Assembly (NCBI RefSeq): GCF_910592395.1 | Contig: NC_088321.1 | Coordinates: 5,396,001-5,460,000, forward strand | Direction: 5' to 3' | DNA: 64,000 nt | Source of the DNA: Lineus longissimus | Taxonomy: Eukaryota; Nemertea; Pilidiophora; Heteronemertea; Lineidae | Made by a program: the position numbers and the translations under genes | In this document: positions 1-12,612 of the stretch, piece after piece | How the letters are laid out: each line of letters starts with the position of its first letter | How positions within the stretch are numbered: position 1 is the first letter of the stretch | The notes under the pieces: generated by a model | What the model was told of the DNA's origin: nothing | Database searches by the model: none | Seen by the model: only the letters and a program-made list of their open reading frames with translations

Positions 1-324
1 GACCTGAGGCACCCAGACTCAACTTCACGAACAATATCTGTTGGCCGGACAGATTTGTCTTAGCACAAAAATACACGGGCATCCGTACAGTGTCGCCACC
101 TAGAGGCGTCTAAAGACAACCACAAACACATGGGTGAGCAAAAGTAGTGGGACACCGCCACATAAAAGTGACCTAAGTTACATAACTTGGGGATAACAGG
201 GTCCTAACATAGTTTCCAGGGGTTCTATACATCTTTATCTTTATAGTTACCTTTATCCCGTCTGACAAGGCCTCGAAACTTTCACCGCAAAGGCGGACAA
301 AAGAGGACAACTGCGTCCTAAACT
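1..324. other. No gene recognised
   Basis: Nothing recognisable. It may be the decayed 5' part of the LINE relic that follows, but no motif supports that. Confidence 0.3.
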
Positions 325-1500
325 TTGACAATTAAAATTCAATGGAGTTGGGCGGAAGCTGAGACAGCAGCGCCGCCACCCAAGCGCGCGAAAACTAAGG
401 CGCCAAATTCAAATTTCTTCAGGACGCACTTGGCGGCCGTCACAAAAGGATTCCGCATTTCCTGCTGGAACGCACGCGGTGTGATGGTTGGCGTTCCCTA
501 CGTTGATAATCTCTTGTGCGCAAGTTAAATCGACCTCATCGGTATTTGGCAACACTGGTTATATCCAGACTCGCTTTACCTTCTGCAGTCTATTAGCGAT
601 GATTACGTTTCATTTGGTGTCGCCACGAATGAACTTAATTCTTATAAGTGACAACGGATGGATCGGAACTTTTTTCATGTGGAAAATATGCCTCGCAGCT
701 ATCATCCGCGTGCTTGATCTGAACAGCGATCGTGTTGTAGGAGTGAGCCTTATCCTTGCTTCGCAGAGGCCTGTGTTTTTCTTTATTGCATACTTGCCAA
801 GCTCTTACTATCCTGCAAGCATCTTCGTGGAGTACGTGGATTATATTTTAAAATTTTGCGAATTTTACGGCTCCACCGGTAAAATAGCGAACATGGGATC
901 TAATAAATGCGCAAATTAGTCGTGAAAGAACCCCCAGCGTGACATCCTGTCAAAGAGCTCGGTGTCTTGAGTCCTTTTTATCGCTGAAAAGCACGAATCG
1001 GTTTCCTATCCCCGTTAGTAACTCGTGTTCGGACACCACCCCAAATGAAGTGGACTTTCTTTCCGACAATACAACCCGCCGCTATGAGCAAAGCCGCCGA
1101 ACTGACCATTCCACAAAGGAACTCCCGTAAACGACACCGTCCTCACTGGAATGACAATCTTAAATCTCTCCACGAAAACATGCGCCTCGTAGGCACGAGT
1201 GGCTAAAAGCTGGTAAATCGAGTGAACCGAACTCAACCAAATGTGTAGAGTATAAGCGGCACAGGCGCATATTTCGTGCAGCTCTTAGAAATTTAATGAA
1301 GAAATGTTGAGAATGAATTTTACAACAGTCTGAGCTCTGCTTTTAAATTCTGGAAACTGGTGAAAAGGCATCGGCGTCCTCCACCATCGGCACTGAGCTT
1401 CGATTATACAATTTACCATAGCTCTGCTGATTTCTGCAACAAGTGGGCAGAGTACTTCGAAAATATCTTTATAGACTAGACGATTGTGTAGAAGCTGAAT
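325..1500 (+). pseudogene. Decayed LINE endonuclease and linker
   Basis: Remnant of a non-LTR retrotransposon ORF2. The segment around 460-530 reads FRISCWNARGVMVGVPY, the usual start of an APE-type endonuclease (first strand with the Asn). The reading then jumps frame and continues as endonuclease-like sequence to about 920. Around 1290-1460 a further frame resembles the linker between endonuclease and reverse transcriptase, with FWKLVKRHRR and CNKWAEYFENIF. Stops and frameshifts interrupt it throughout, no reverse transcriptase follows, and a Gypsy fragment begins near 1529. It cannot encode protein. The family call rests on the endonuclease opening motif and the linker; the clade is not assignable. 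Confidence 0.55.
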
Positions 1501-1528
1501 CTCACTTTGTCAGATTCGGTACATCACA

Positions 1529-2175
1529 CCGGTCTGAATAATTCAAGGACTTCGTAGTGCTTCGAACTTTTAACACTACGAGCAGCCCTTACTTCCATTC
1601 TAGCAATGGCCAGGCGGAGCTGTTCAAAGCGTCTGTTAAGGACATCTCACAGGGATCATAGTGAATTTTACATGAACTGACGGAAAACTCCTATGGACTC
1701 TGCGCTTGGCTCTCATGATCAAGCGCAACGACATTTGTCTCGGTGCACGTGACGCGCTCAACGCTTCCCACAGCTGAAGGCCCTGCTTGAACCCCATATA
1801 AATAGTCCAAAAATGCCGATCTGAACTCCGTCGAAATTTAACGATATCCGTGAACAAATCATCCAAACTTTTGACACATTTGGTCCAAAGTAATAATGTT
1901 CGCATTCCGACCGATAAAGGATATGATATGGGTGAGATATTCACAAGGAGAGCGGACCAATCCAGATCAGTTCTAATCATGTCCAAGCCAAACCAGGAGG
2001 ATTCCAATAACAGAAGAACCGCAACCATCTCTTCAAAAAAGTGGCAAGTTATAGTTACAATAACGATAGCAATTCTCCGCAGGGTCACGCAGTCATCCGT
2101 GCCACTATAAACTGCACCAGCTCCTCAGACTGACGCAGGACATCCCCCAATTACCTCACAGACTTCCAGACAGAC
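1529..2175 (+). pseudogene. Gypsy integrase C-terminal relic
   Basis: About 1578-1645 reads TTSSPYFHSSNGQAELFKAS, the conserved core-end motif of Ty3/Gypsy integrases (target SSPYxPQSNGQAE). It is followed by a frame with LPTAEGP and then KGYDMGEIFTRRADQSRS, matching the post-integrase region of metazoan Gypsy polyproteins. Several stops and frame changes are present. The stretch from about 1660 to 2175 recurs, diverged, at 56580-57100, so both are relics of one Gypsy family. Similarity ends near 2175, where the integrase-like gene begins. Protease, reverse transcriptase and RNase H are absent here. Confidence 0.65.
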
Positions 2176-2239
2176 TTCTTGCAATATGTCAACTTGAAAG
2201 TCGAGAAAGAAAGGGACACCCGGAATATTCTGATACAAA

Positions 2240-4168
2240 AGAACAATTGGAGCATCTTCTGGGTATTGGCTTTACTCTGGCTTCAATTGCCAGGAGAAAG
2301 TTGCTCGGAATGTGAAGTCGCCAGAGAGTCGACCGCCACATGAACCATTTTCAAGTTCAAACACGTCGCAAAAGGTTGAGTGAATTAAGCAGAGAGGAAC
2401 TGGTGAAGAATCGGTGCGACGAATAAACCATGAAACGGCCGAGGGCCGTTGTACTCACCGTATAGATATTTGGTGGTAAGGAATGCATCCTGGAAACATG
2501 CTACATGTATAGTATATAGGTCAAACCAAAGTCGTGATGTATCACTGCTTGGAATATGCATCCTTGCTAGGAGAACCTACCATAATTTTTTTATTGAAAA
2601 CGAGTCGCTCATAATATTAGAGAGATATCACACTTTTTAGGTTTCCACTTCTGGCCCCCTGGTGGCCAAGTCAAGAATCAGATCGGACCGAAATTCACTA
2701 TCAGGATATGCAGGACAGACAGTCCGTGCGGTAGCTTTGGGGAGAGCCAGCTGTTCATAACAATTCAATGAACCTCGGTTTTATGAATGTCTCATTGAAG
2801 GACTTATCATAATCAGTTGCCTGCAACGGGTGGCCAATGCATTAACTCTTTCATCTTTCTTCCAGGTCCAGGCCTTTTAATCAAGCCAGACCCCCCCCCC
2901 CCCCCCATAGACTGCAACCCAGATAGTTTTGGCAGGCGTTATAACTTTGAGGTCTCTGTGGACCAACCTCGTCTTGAAATTAACAATCACAAAATGGAAC
3001 TTAATTCATACATTATGCATTGTGCATCGTGCGCAATGTATATACGCATAAACTGTCAAGTGTTGCAGTAAACTGCAGGCAAAAATCTGGCAAAATATTT
3101 CTGGGTTACACTTACAGAAGCTAGCCAGTAGGTAGCTTAAGAATTAAATTTAGAATATAAAAAGTCCCCTGCAAATTTATCTTGTTGCAATTGAGTCAGG
3201 CCCTTTTGTATGTGTATTGTATCCCATGATTCAATTTGAGGTATTTATCCCCGGCATAAATGATAAATTTCCATTACATGGTAGGATAGAAGGGAGCAGC
3301 ACTCTTCTTATGTTTCGGCAATGCTGTTTATGTCCCTTCAATTCAACATAAATTGTTGTCATTTTTTACTTTTCACAGGTGACGATTGGTGATCAATAGT
3401 GCAATTGATGGTTTTTCACGGTGTCTGGTTCCGTTCATAAGGGTTTTGCCTGAAAACACAGCCCGAACGTGTCTGCGTGTATTCATCAATGGAATCAGAG
3501 GTATGGACAGCCCAGTCACATTCGTATCGATGGTGGTGGAGAATATGTCCATGCTACATAATTCCAAAATCGAAAGATGGGTGCAAACAGAGGCAGTGTG
3601 TTGATTGGTGCCTCTGTCCATAACCAACGAGTGGAAAGACTTTGGAGGGATGTTTTTATCAAAGTAATTAACATATTTTACAAACTGTTTTACCACATGG
3701 ATGAACATGAAATTCTTAATGTCACAAATGAAACTCATGTTTTGTCTACATTACACTTTCATTCCTATCATTGATAATGAACTACGACGTTGGATTAATG
3801 CCAACAATAACCACCGTATCAGAACTGAACACAATCGACCCCTTTACAGCTTTGGTTCGGAGGTATAATTATCCAGCGCATTGAGAATTTTAATCAACCG
3901 CTATACAAAATATTTTACATCCCAATGTTGATGGTGATGAGGGGGATGATGCCTGGTTTGAACAGCATGGGGTTGATTGGGATCATTCTGATCCAGAAAA
4001 CATCAGAAGAATTACAATCACTAGAAATCCTATAAATGAAGAAGAGTCTTCGGAGTTACTGGAAAACTTTCCTTCAGAAGTGCTCTTATCCTATTCAGAT
4101 TCTCATGGAATGGACATTTATGGTAGAGTTCTCCACTTTGTGATGACAGTATTAGAAATGGAGTAAGA
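2240..4168 (+). pseudogene. Integrase-like (DDE/rve) protein, decayed
   Basis: Three blocks of one protein family are present. (1) 2240-2430: a helix-turn-helix segment reading EQLEHLLGIGFTLASIARRK, with an in-frame stop, then RRKRLSELSREELVKN. (2) 3380-3870, after a good acceptor (tttcacag): LVINSAIDGFSR, RGSVLIGASVHNQRVERLWR and IIDNELRRWINANNNHRIRT, the integrase-like catalytic core of the uncharacterised proteins common in amphioxus, molluscs and fish. (3) 3945-4168: DDAWFEQHGVDWDHSDPENI through SHGMDIYGRVLHFV to a TAA stop, the acidic C-terminus of the same family. Frameshifts near 3575 and 3765 and the stop in block 1 make it a pseudogene. An AR repeat lies between blocks 1 and 2. AATAAA follows at 4203. 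The function of this family is unknown to me; transposon descent is likely. Confidence 0.65.
2429..2725 (+). repeat. AR repeat, partial copy (5' end)
   Basis: Begins with the family 5' end (ATGAAACGGCC...GTACTCACCGTATAGAT) and runs through one monomer, including an exact GCCCCCTGGTGG at 2654-2665. Truncated before the nuclear-receptor half-site block. Lies within the integrase-like pseudogene. Confidence 0.75.
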
Positions 4169-4202
4169 TCTAAAAGTGAAAAGTAAGAAGTTGCTTCGTT
4201 TC

Positions 4203-4208
4203 AATAAA
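4203..4208 (+). promoter_or_regulatory. PolyA signal AATAAA
   Basis: Canonical AATAAA 35 bases after the stop of the integrase-like frame and about 75 bases before the first visible DUF7869 exon. It separates the two transcription units. Confidence 0.5.
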
Positions 4209-4281
4209 AACACCCATTCTTCACCCAAAAGGTCATTTTTTAATTGAAATATTAGATAAATTGATTCAATCTACACTCCAG

Positions 4282-7200
4282 GTCTTTCTGAGGACACAGA
4301 TTCCGTCATCGCAATAGTTTACGTTGATGTCAATGAGTATCCTCACGACTCCAATTTGACCATTTCCATCCTGCTTGATGTGCTGCTAATGCACCACCGC
4401 ATCTTTAAACCCAAACTCCATCTACAAATGGACAATTGTTGGAGGGAGAACAAGAATCGCTACATTCTTTCATTCTTGTTCTTCCTTGTGCATATAGATG
4501 TTTTTGAAGAGGTAAGCTTCCTCATGTGGATACCGAAAAGACACATCAGTTCATTCAATACTATCTTTTTTTGCCCTATGTGATGACCAGAGGACAAGGA
4601 ACTCAATGGACATAGGGACATGCCTAGTAATAGTATCAGTTCTTATTACAACATACTATTTCCGACCTACAAACGGCAGTTAATTTCGAGCGAAAAATTA
4701 TTTAATATAAAAGCAAAAGGTGTGCATTGCATTTTTAATGTGGAAAAGTAAAACTGTTCTCTTATAAATACTTGTTTTCAGGTATCTCTGAACTTCTTAC
4801 CAGTTGGTCATACGCATGAGGATGTTGATCAGATGTTCAGGTAAAGACATCGTTTCCGGGCAAAAGACCATTCACTCATTGTTGAAAATGTGTTCCTACA
4901 TGTCCTATGTCAAATGTCGGAGGACGTCACATTCAGCGATGTGTACATTACCATGCAAATACATCATGGTAAAACATTATGGTCTTAGTTAAACGGGTGA
5001 AATATTCAAAACATGTGGATCATATCTACACCAATCCTGGTAAAATTGTTATTAGTTGCAATGTCTTCTTGCAGATGTATCAATACAGCCATTTCTTCCT
5101 GCGGCAATATCAATTCTCTGGATGGTAAGTTTGACTTGATGTTTCACTGATTTTTGAATTGAGGAATTGGTTGTCCTATCAAGATCGCTCGGGTCGACCA
5201 AAAATGCAGACCAAAACCAGAGGCATAGAGATTGTAGTGCCCAAAAGTAATTGGGAAACAGTCCGCAGTTGTTTATTTCTCTTGCTAACTAATTGTGGCA
5301 ACGCTCCTCAAACATTTAGACTGGGGAAACAAGATGGCGGACACATTTTTTCTACTTCCTTGGTTGCGATACCAAGGACCACTAAAATCAAAATGAGGCG
5401 TAAGGCATTTTCCATTAGAAACATCGATATCCTGTGACCAAGGCCTTTTAGAATATTGAGTCAAGAGCGGGCGACATTATTTGGGCAATTTGTTCTGACA
5501 CGATTGAGGATGCAAACTGACATATTATGGTATTTGCTTACATTGGCATAATGAAGTCACTTAGTCTTAGGTTTCCTCTTAACATTATGGTTTCAGAATT
5601 CATTGATAGACTAACGGACAAAGACACATTCTCGCCTAAGATTGAAGTACATAATGTACAAAGTGTGTTCAACTGGCGTGACCACATAATTCCATTCTTG
5701 CCTGTCAACTTCAGTGACCAATCTAAGCCACACCAGTTCAAATTCAGGAAAGTAGATGGGCAGGCAAGGATGCGCTATCGCCTGTGGGCTGATGACCCGT
5801 GGAGCCCTGAGGGACCAGGCATGACATGCCTTGAGGTAAAGATATACATGTAAATTTGTCATTAGTGATTAACTGACTACGCAAACGACACGTACTACTA
5901 CTTTTTAGCGAAGCCGAGACCAAGACACTTCAAACGTGAGATGCCTTTTAGCGCGATTCGACTCAAGTGTTTAAATTACTTTGCCCATTGGTATATTGGC
6001 CTGATAAAGACATACCGTCAACAAAATGGAGGTTGAAAGAGACCTGTCGGTACTTTCCATGTTTATATTTCAGCCGAGTCCGGGCCCTTGGAGGTCCAGG
6101 GTTCGATTCCATTAGTACTTCTCTCTCTAAGGACACCCTTGGGCTGACCACAGTCAACTGCTGTCCTGTTTGAGAAATGATACTGAATACAGAGGTCTTC
6201 TTCTTCTTCTTCTGCGTTCTCTCTTTGGCACTTGGAGGGGTCATTCTCCTAGGAGCAATCCTCCTCCAAGGCGGGATGAGCGTATCTTGCGCTGCCACTG
6301 CGGTTATGCGCCAATTGGGTTTATTGGCCTAGTGGTCAGACTTTGGCGTGGCCAGGGATATACTTCCGTGCCGAGAGATAGAGTCCACGTAAGCTACTCA
6401 TGTTCCTCACTTGGTGGGGTCTTAGCTTGCCCCGGCATAGACACCAGATACCAAGGAACCTCAGTTTAAAGTCTCATTCGAAGGACTGTGAAGAGCCAGG
6501 AATTTTAGTTCCTGAAAGCCAGGCTGGTTCATCCAGAAATAGAAACCTGGGTTCTCCCTGGGATCGAACCTGGGCCCTATTGCGTGGTGGCCAGCAGTGT
6601 TGACCACTAGGCCATGAGGCTCCTCACATACAGAGGTCAAATTGAATGGAAAGGACCAATTTGGGACCAAAGGCAGTGTCCTTAAATAGAGAAGGTGTCC
6701 TCAGTATAGCAGAGAGGTGTCGGCTCATAAAGGGAAGAGCCACTGTGTACCTGAATAGATAGGTTAAATTACTGTTTACTTTAACTTGACATATTATATA
6801 ACATTGTTTTTTTAGGATCTAGTGCTTTCTGAGGATGGAAAAATCATCTCTTGCAATGTGGGCAGTATTAGAAGAGACGATTGAACTCAGATTTCATTTG
6901 AATTTAACTTGCCTGATCTCTGTCTTGAAATTTCAGGCTTCCCAGATATAGCTGACGAACAAGCAGTGGTTGAACCCAGCACCGAGCGAATGGAGCTGGA
7001 CGAGGTCCGCAAAGGCGTCAAGGCTCTCGGGCCAAGACTGGTGTCCCGAGATCACCAGTGGTGGGACCGCTACTTCCTAGCACTGGAAAATCCTAACGTA
7101 AGCTAAAAATATTGTCACTGTGGTAAAGCTTTTAACTTGCTCGATCACAGTGCTATCATTTTAAATGGATTTTAAATAAACCTGAGGTAACTGCATCATA

Positions 7201-9047
7201 AGCAGGCTGTTAGTTGTGCATGTACTTGATAACAATGCTTTCCAATATCAAAATTCGAAAGTGTCTAGACTAAAAGGAAAAGGAAAAATTTGCTTAACAT
7301 TAAACAACCCCAAGCCTTTATAAAGACTGGTCGTATCCAGTAACTTCTATTATCAAAGAAAAAGAAGCACTTTAAAAATTGAATCATACGTGTACAGTGC
7401 ATTGATTTGTGGGTGAGAAGAATAGAGGAGCCACTCTCAGATTGAATGATAAAAAGGCTGTTGTCACGGCAAGCTGCAGGCTGTTGTGAATATTATGCCA
7501 TGGAATTATTCGAACTGCATGATTTTGTGTACAGGACCCGGTACACAAAATGAAATAAAGAGGAGGGTTACAGGTAGGATGATTGGGTGAGTGGAGACAC
7601 CAGTCATGTTTGTCAAGAAATATAACAACATTTGTGCATTCCTTCACAAAGAAGGCTTGCCGATTCCGAACCTGGTCGGGGCCTTTACTCAGCACTCATG
7701 AATGAGAGTGCTATCTAAAGGCAACTTTACTCATCGAAACAATTAATTTTTCCAAGAACTTAACAGCGCTGCCACTCGCCATTGTCGCCAAAACTAAACT
7801 CAAACCTGGTTGGCTCAAATCTGATGCAACTTGGCTCAAACTTTTCAAATGCTTTTACTGTTGAGTCAAACATCAAAGTCAGAAAAAATCCTGGTAAATT
7901 ACCCATTTGGCTAAACTTGTCAAAAATGCAGAGCTGCCCCAGAAATTACATGTACGGTGGTGATCTATGACAAGTTTGAAATAACAAAGATGAACCTGCT
8001 ACCACTGTACCATGACAAAGATTTCACAACATCATCAACCAAACTTTTCTCCAACACAACTGCTTTTTCCCAGACAAGATAATCACTTAAGTGGAATTTG
8101 GTATTGCACTTGCAGGTCAATGACAAGGAATGGCCGCTGCCCAAAATCAGCCAAACGATCGGCTTTTGGAAAATTGATGAAGATATGACAGACGTACCGC
8201 AGCATCTGTTGGAGATCAGATCCGGCCTCACACAACAATGCCCAGCGGTAAGTGAATTTTTTGAATGAACAAAATAAAAGATGATCAGAGAGTAAGAGAA
8301 CAAAAGACAGCAAAAACTTAAAAACAAGGCTTATCTTATTCCAGCTGCAGGGTTGAATCTTTGGGCTAATAGCGCTTATTCGAATGAGCCCCTCTGGTCT
8401 GAAGTTAAATTCATCAGCTTCAATCATTTTGTTCGAGTTGGTTGCAATAGTGAGATTTTGCTATCCTATTCCACTGCAAGGTGGGGAATTCCTCATCATC
8501 TCTGAGTAATTCATGCAAGATAAACAGACTACTATTTCGATGTCCTTATACCCTTGTCACATGCTGTAAACTGGGTAATGCTCACCACTGCTGGATTTAT
8601 TAATGATTCTTGATAATCAATTTCTACTGTAGTTTATAATGAATTTATTCACAGTTTTATTTGTTTAAGGTGATCATTGGTAATCAAGGACAAATGCCGG
8701 CAATTCAAGCGGTAGATCGAACAAAAATTGAGATTGGTGATCTGGCGGCAATATACACCGTGGAAAAGGAGGGTAGACCATGGATCGCCAAGGTGATTGA
8801 TATCAATGAGGACACGATCAAGATTCATTGGTTCCATGGGTCTTGGAATGGAGTTTGCCGGCCATGGTACAACAACATCAGCAAAAAGCAAGTACCACGG
8901 CTGGATGAAGTTCATGTGACGAGTGTTGTTCTGTGGGGGTTTAGATTGACAGAGAACGGTGCTTGTTTGACTAGGACTGTGGCCAGAGAGTTGAAAGACA
9001 GGTACGATCAAATAGATAGTGAGGAGACATCTTCCTCTCTTTCATAA
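4282..9047 (+). CDS. DUF7869-type multi-exon gene, 3' part
   Basis: Exons inferred from splice signals and frame: 4282-4511 (LHLQMDNCWRENKNRYILSF, ends GAG|gtaagc, phase 0); 4782-4840 (VSLNFLPVGHTHEDVDQMF); ~5609-5835 (FNWRDHIIPFLPVNF, SKPHQFKFRKVDGQARMRY); ~6816-6865 (DLVLSEDGKIIS); 6937-7097; 8116-8247 (44 codons, phase 0); 8670-9047, ending in TAA. The blocks DNCxRENKNR and FLPVGHTHEDxDQMF are hallmarks of DUF7869, a widespread invertebrate family of unknown function, probably transposon-related. The last exon (GDLAAIYTVEKEGRPWIAKV...IHWFHGSW) looks like a BAH- or Tudor-like module. The N-terminal half is missing: upstream lies the integrase-like pseudogene. A TAA follows DQMFR at 4842 unless an intron starts there; the link to the 5609 exon is unresolved, and the donor after 6816 is unclear (possible GC-AG). 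Downstream exons are open, so partial function cannot be excluded. Confidence 0.65.
6198..6627 (-). mobile_element. tRNA-derived SINE, copy 1
   Basis: Minus-strand SINE in an intron of the DUF7869-type gene. The head (right end) has a box A-like TGGCCTAGTGG and a box B-like GGTTCGATCCC, marking a tRNA-derived Pol III promoter. The tail is (GAA)n, seen as ttcttcttc at the left. Flanked by an 11-bp target duplication ATACAGAGGTC at 6187-6197 and 6628-6638. The body matches the copy at 36123-36546. Confidence 0.85.
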
Positions 9048-9072
9048 ATGACCAAACCACCCTGGCTAATAA

Positions 9073-9593
9073 GGGGTGGTCCATAATTTTCAACATTTTC
9101 ACAAGCGTACAATACGTACGGGGGAGGGAGGGGGTCAAAACACCAATGTACACTTTCTTTAAGAAATTAATAAAATGTTGATCATCTGTATTGTACGAAT
9201 CGCGGGACGCATTTAAATTTCGCGCGCTGCTCACACGGTTAGCTCTGCTTGCTTCCTATTCAACAAGACAATGGCCGCACGTGGTGACTTTGATGCGCTA
9301 TTTTTGTTAATTAACAAGAGTGATACGACTATTCACAGCCGACCCAGCAATGAATATGAACAATATCTTGTTTATATTATTTTGAAAACAATGTTGACGG
9401 GCAATGACTGACCAAGTTCAAAATGCAACCAGGAAACACAACTAGAACCCCCTTGCTTGTGTATTTTGGAACGTGGGTCATTCGGCCATCAACATTTTTC
9501 ATTCGGGATTGTACACTTTAGGGGGGGAGGGGGGTTGCCCAAAAGAGTACGTTTTGTGCACTTGTGAAAATGTTAAAAATTATGGACCACCCC
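9073..9593. mobile_element. MITE with ~45-bp TIRs and TAA target duplication
   Basis: Both ends carry a closely matching inverted repeat starting GGGGTGGTCCATAATTTT and continuing through CATTTTCACAAG and ACGTAC. The immediate flanks are TAA at 9070-9072 and 9594-9596. A 3-bp TWA duplication is typical of PIF/Harbinger elements, so a non-autonomous Harbinger is likely. No transposase is visible inside 521 bp. It lies just downstream of the DUF7869 stop codon. Confidence 0.75.
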
Positions 9594-9596
9594 TAA

Positions 9597-12500
9597 GTAA
9601 GTGCCAATGAACTAACATTGTGGTTGTTCGTACAGCGACAGAATTGTCGTACATTCGTGTATATTTCTTTCTTTCTATCAAAATGTCAAGTTGTGTTAGA
9701 ATCATGGCTGGGATGGGTTAAAGTGGAATTATTCAATTCAAACCTCTTAAAGGGAACCTATCAAGAAATGCTTATAAAAATGGGGAGTTTTGAACGGCCC
9801 GGTTAAAACCTATGGCGGGAATAAGCTTCCTTGGTTAGATATTAGTAGTTTCAAGGTCCTCTAGGTAGTTGCTGATGTGAGCTGTTTATTTGGCTAACAT
9901 TGCATAACATTACCTGCTCCATTCAATGAACTGCGTAAGAGGATCTCCAATTTAGTTATTCTAACTACCCATCAGCCACGCAAAAATAAAGACTTGGGTC
10001 ACGACAAGATCTCTTTAAGTCTTTCAGGTCAACATGTGCTTGGCCTATGAGATGGGCCTGAATCCAGAGTGAACAGTGAAATCCATCATGTACATTTTAC
10101 ATTGTATACTGTGTAGGCTGTCAGAGTGTGTGTAAATAGTATATGCCATGTCTGTGTACTGTTTCTAGTTGATGTAGGGCCATTTATAGTCAGAAGTATG
10201 CCTTACATAATTTCTTTTCCATGATTATTTGACTGGTGACGGTAGCTTGACAGACCTGACCGTATTCTTGGCAGATCCCATCATCACAGAATTAAGAATG
10301 CGTTGCCATGGTAACCTGTCAATTTTTAAAAACTATAAACTCATTGCCATGCCTCCATCTTTCAATATGATCTTGAATCATCATTCACAGCTTCCAGCTG
10401 CAGGAAAGTTTTGAGTGACAAGGCTTCAAGGCCTGGACTCGAGGGATTTTATGAGCTACACTAATTAAGACGCTGCAAGTAGTTTGTCCAAAATTATCCT
10501 ATCTGATCACGTTTTGCTCAGCTTGACAAGTACATAAGATTGCAGCTTTTAGTTGAGCTCTTGTCATCAATCCCTTGAGTTTCGTCCCAATAAGTGTTAT
10601 TGGGCCCATGCAGTCATTCTGGGACTCATCAGCAGACCAGCAGACCACAAACTTGAGCCAACAAAACGCAAACTGTAAATATTGAATGAATGAATATCAA
10701 AAGAGAAGTGCAAAGACTATTTTTCAGTCAAAACACCTTGATTTGATTTATAACACAGAGTCAAGCATGACGTCCCTAGGATGATGTTAGTAAAGATTTC
10801 AACAGAGCATGCAGCATGGTCAAGCAGTAAGCAAAGCAGCAACAAACAAAAAAGACAAACTTTAACTTTTTGAGGCAATGGAAAGCAGTGCATAGGCTTC
10901 AGCAACTCAATGATATGGGATGTTTTGAGATCAGCGATGGGATATCCAAGACTGGCATCACATAACAAAACCTCCAACAAAGTCTCCACCAGGTTGCTTT
11001 AGAGATTCACCACCACTACACCAGGCAGCAGAAGATCATTATGATAGTTCATTGAATTTGTTTACAGTTTCACAATGATGTGAATCTTCAACTAAAAACC
11101 TGGGATGCTTGTTGAAAGTGGTGGTTAATACTGAGACGAGCGCTTTTCCGCCTTTGCATCAAATTTTAATTATTTTTTTGGGGTAAAGCTTGAGGGGGGT
11201 TTAAGATGCTGATTGATGGGTACATGAGATGTGTCTTAGCCTCTTTGTACTCATGTGGACTGCAAAGTTCAAAGTTTTGCCATCTTGGAATGCTAGTATC
11301 TTCTTCATCTTCATCTTGTTTGTTCCATTTAATTTCGGGCTAAATTACTGTTGCACATCATGAAATGCTGAAGTGTCTCTTGAAACTCTCATCATAAGTA
11401 CATTGCATAAGATGTGTCTTGGCCTCTAAATTGAAATAATCTTGTTAACCTATTGCATCTATTGTTAAATGATTGTCTTAGTTGTTTACAGACAAATCAC
11501 TTCCAGCTATACAGAAAAAAGTTCCTGTCCACAGCTAGCAGACATGGCTGATGGTGATTGATCATGAACATTCCATACATGTATGGCTAATGGAAAATCC
11601 CCATGATAGATCCATGGATTGAACTCATGACATAGTCGTATCTAGGATTATAGATCCATGTATGGAATATGCTGTAATTTGTTTTAACAGGCCATCAAAG
11701 AAATTAGGTTAGAACCTGTAAACTATTATTATTCATTATTAATTTCAAAAGGTCTGAATACTTTTTACAAAGAATGTATAAAGACACGGTTTATACATTC
11801 TTGTACTTTGCTGCTTACATTAATTTTTATGAGACCAACTGTCCTATGACAGAACTACTAATAATGGATGGCCCATGGGCCATCAGTGGATCTACCATTG
11901 GAAATAATAGAATCTATGATGGGATGCTTATGTAAAATGTAGTTTGTGATAATAAGCAAAGACCCGTACATTGGTCAGTCAGTGATCAATCAATGCACTT
12001 TTGTCTTGTAAAATGCTGAACAGAACTAAGCCAACTTAACTCGGTATGAGGGGTTACTATCAATTCCCATTCCTATCTTTGTGTATTTAGAAAGTACCTT
12101 GTATCCAAGATTACAGTACATTAGGTCAAAGAACAGTGCCTTTGTTATATGATAAGTGACTCTGACACCACCCCCCCCCCCCCCCCCCCCCGAGATAGAT
12201 TAGGGGGCTGCGTGTGTGATCCAGTTTTCCATAGGGGAACGGGGGTTAGTCCGTGGTCAAATCTAGGGTGTCAAAGAAAAGGGCAAAAAGGGGTCCTTTT
12301 TCAGAAAGATTTCTTGTAACTCGTTAAAAGGGGTGATTTTTCATCAAAATGTGTGAAAACTTGACTTATTTGGCCTTGGCCCGGTTGTTCAAAACAAGTT
12401 TTGCCACTAATGCTGGTGTCAACTTCGTTTGGCCATACATGTATCTCCTTCAGTTAAACCTTTAGACTTAACACCAAGTTAAGTTTACGTCAGCGTTAGT

Positions 12501-12612
12501 GACAAAATTTGCTTTGAACAACCGGTCTCTTGTTTTCCGTTCAGTATGAAAAATCATGAAAATGAGAGAAAATATATGGGTTGAAAAGGTGATTTTTTTA
12601 ACCAAAAAGTAC
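9597..12612. other. Intergenic stretch without recognised gene
   Basis: Only short open frames without familiar motifs. A run of about 22 C residues lies at 12170-12191. I see no exon with convincing splice sites and no transposon ends. Confidence 0.4.

Noticed and set aside
6050-6150. Second tRNA-like head (GGTTCGATTCC at ~6092)
   Set aside because: A box B-like word only; no box A at the right spacing and no body shared with another copy.
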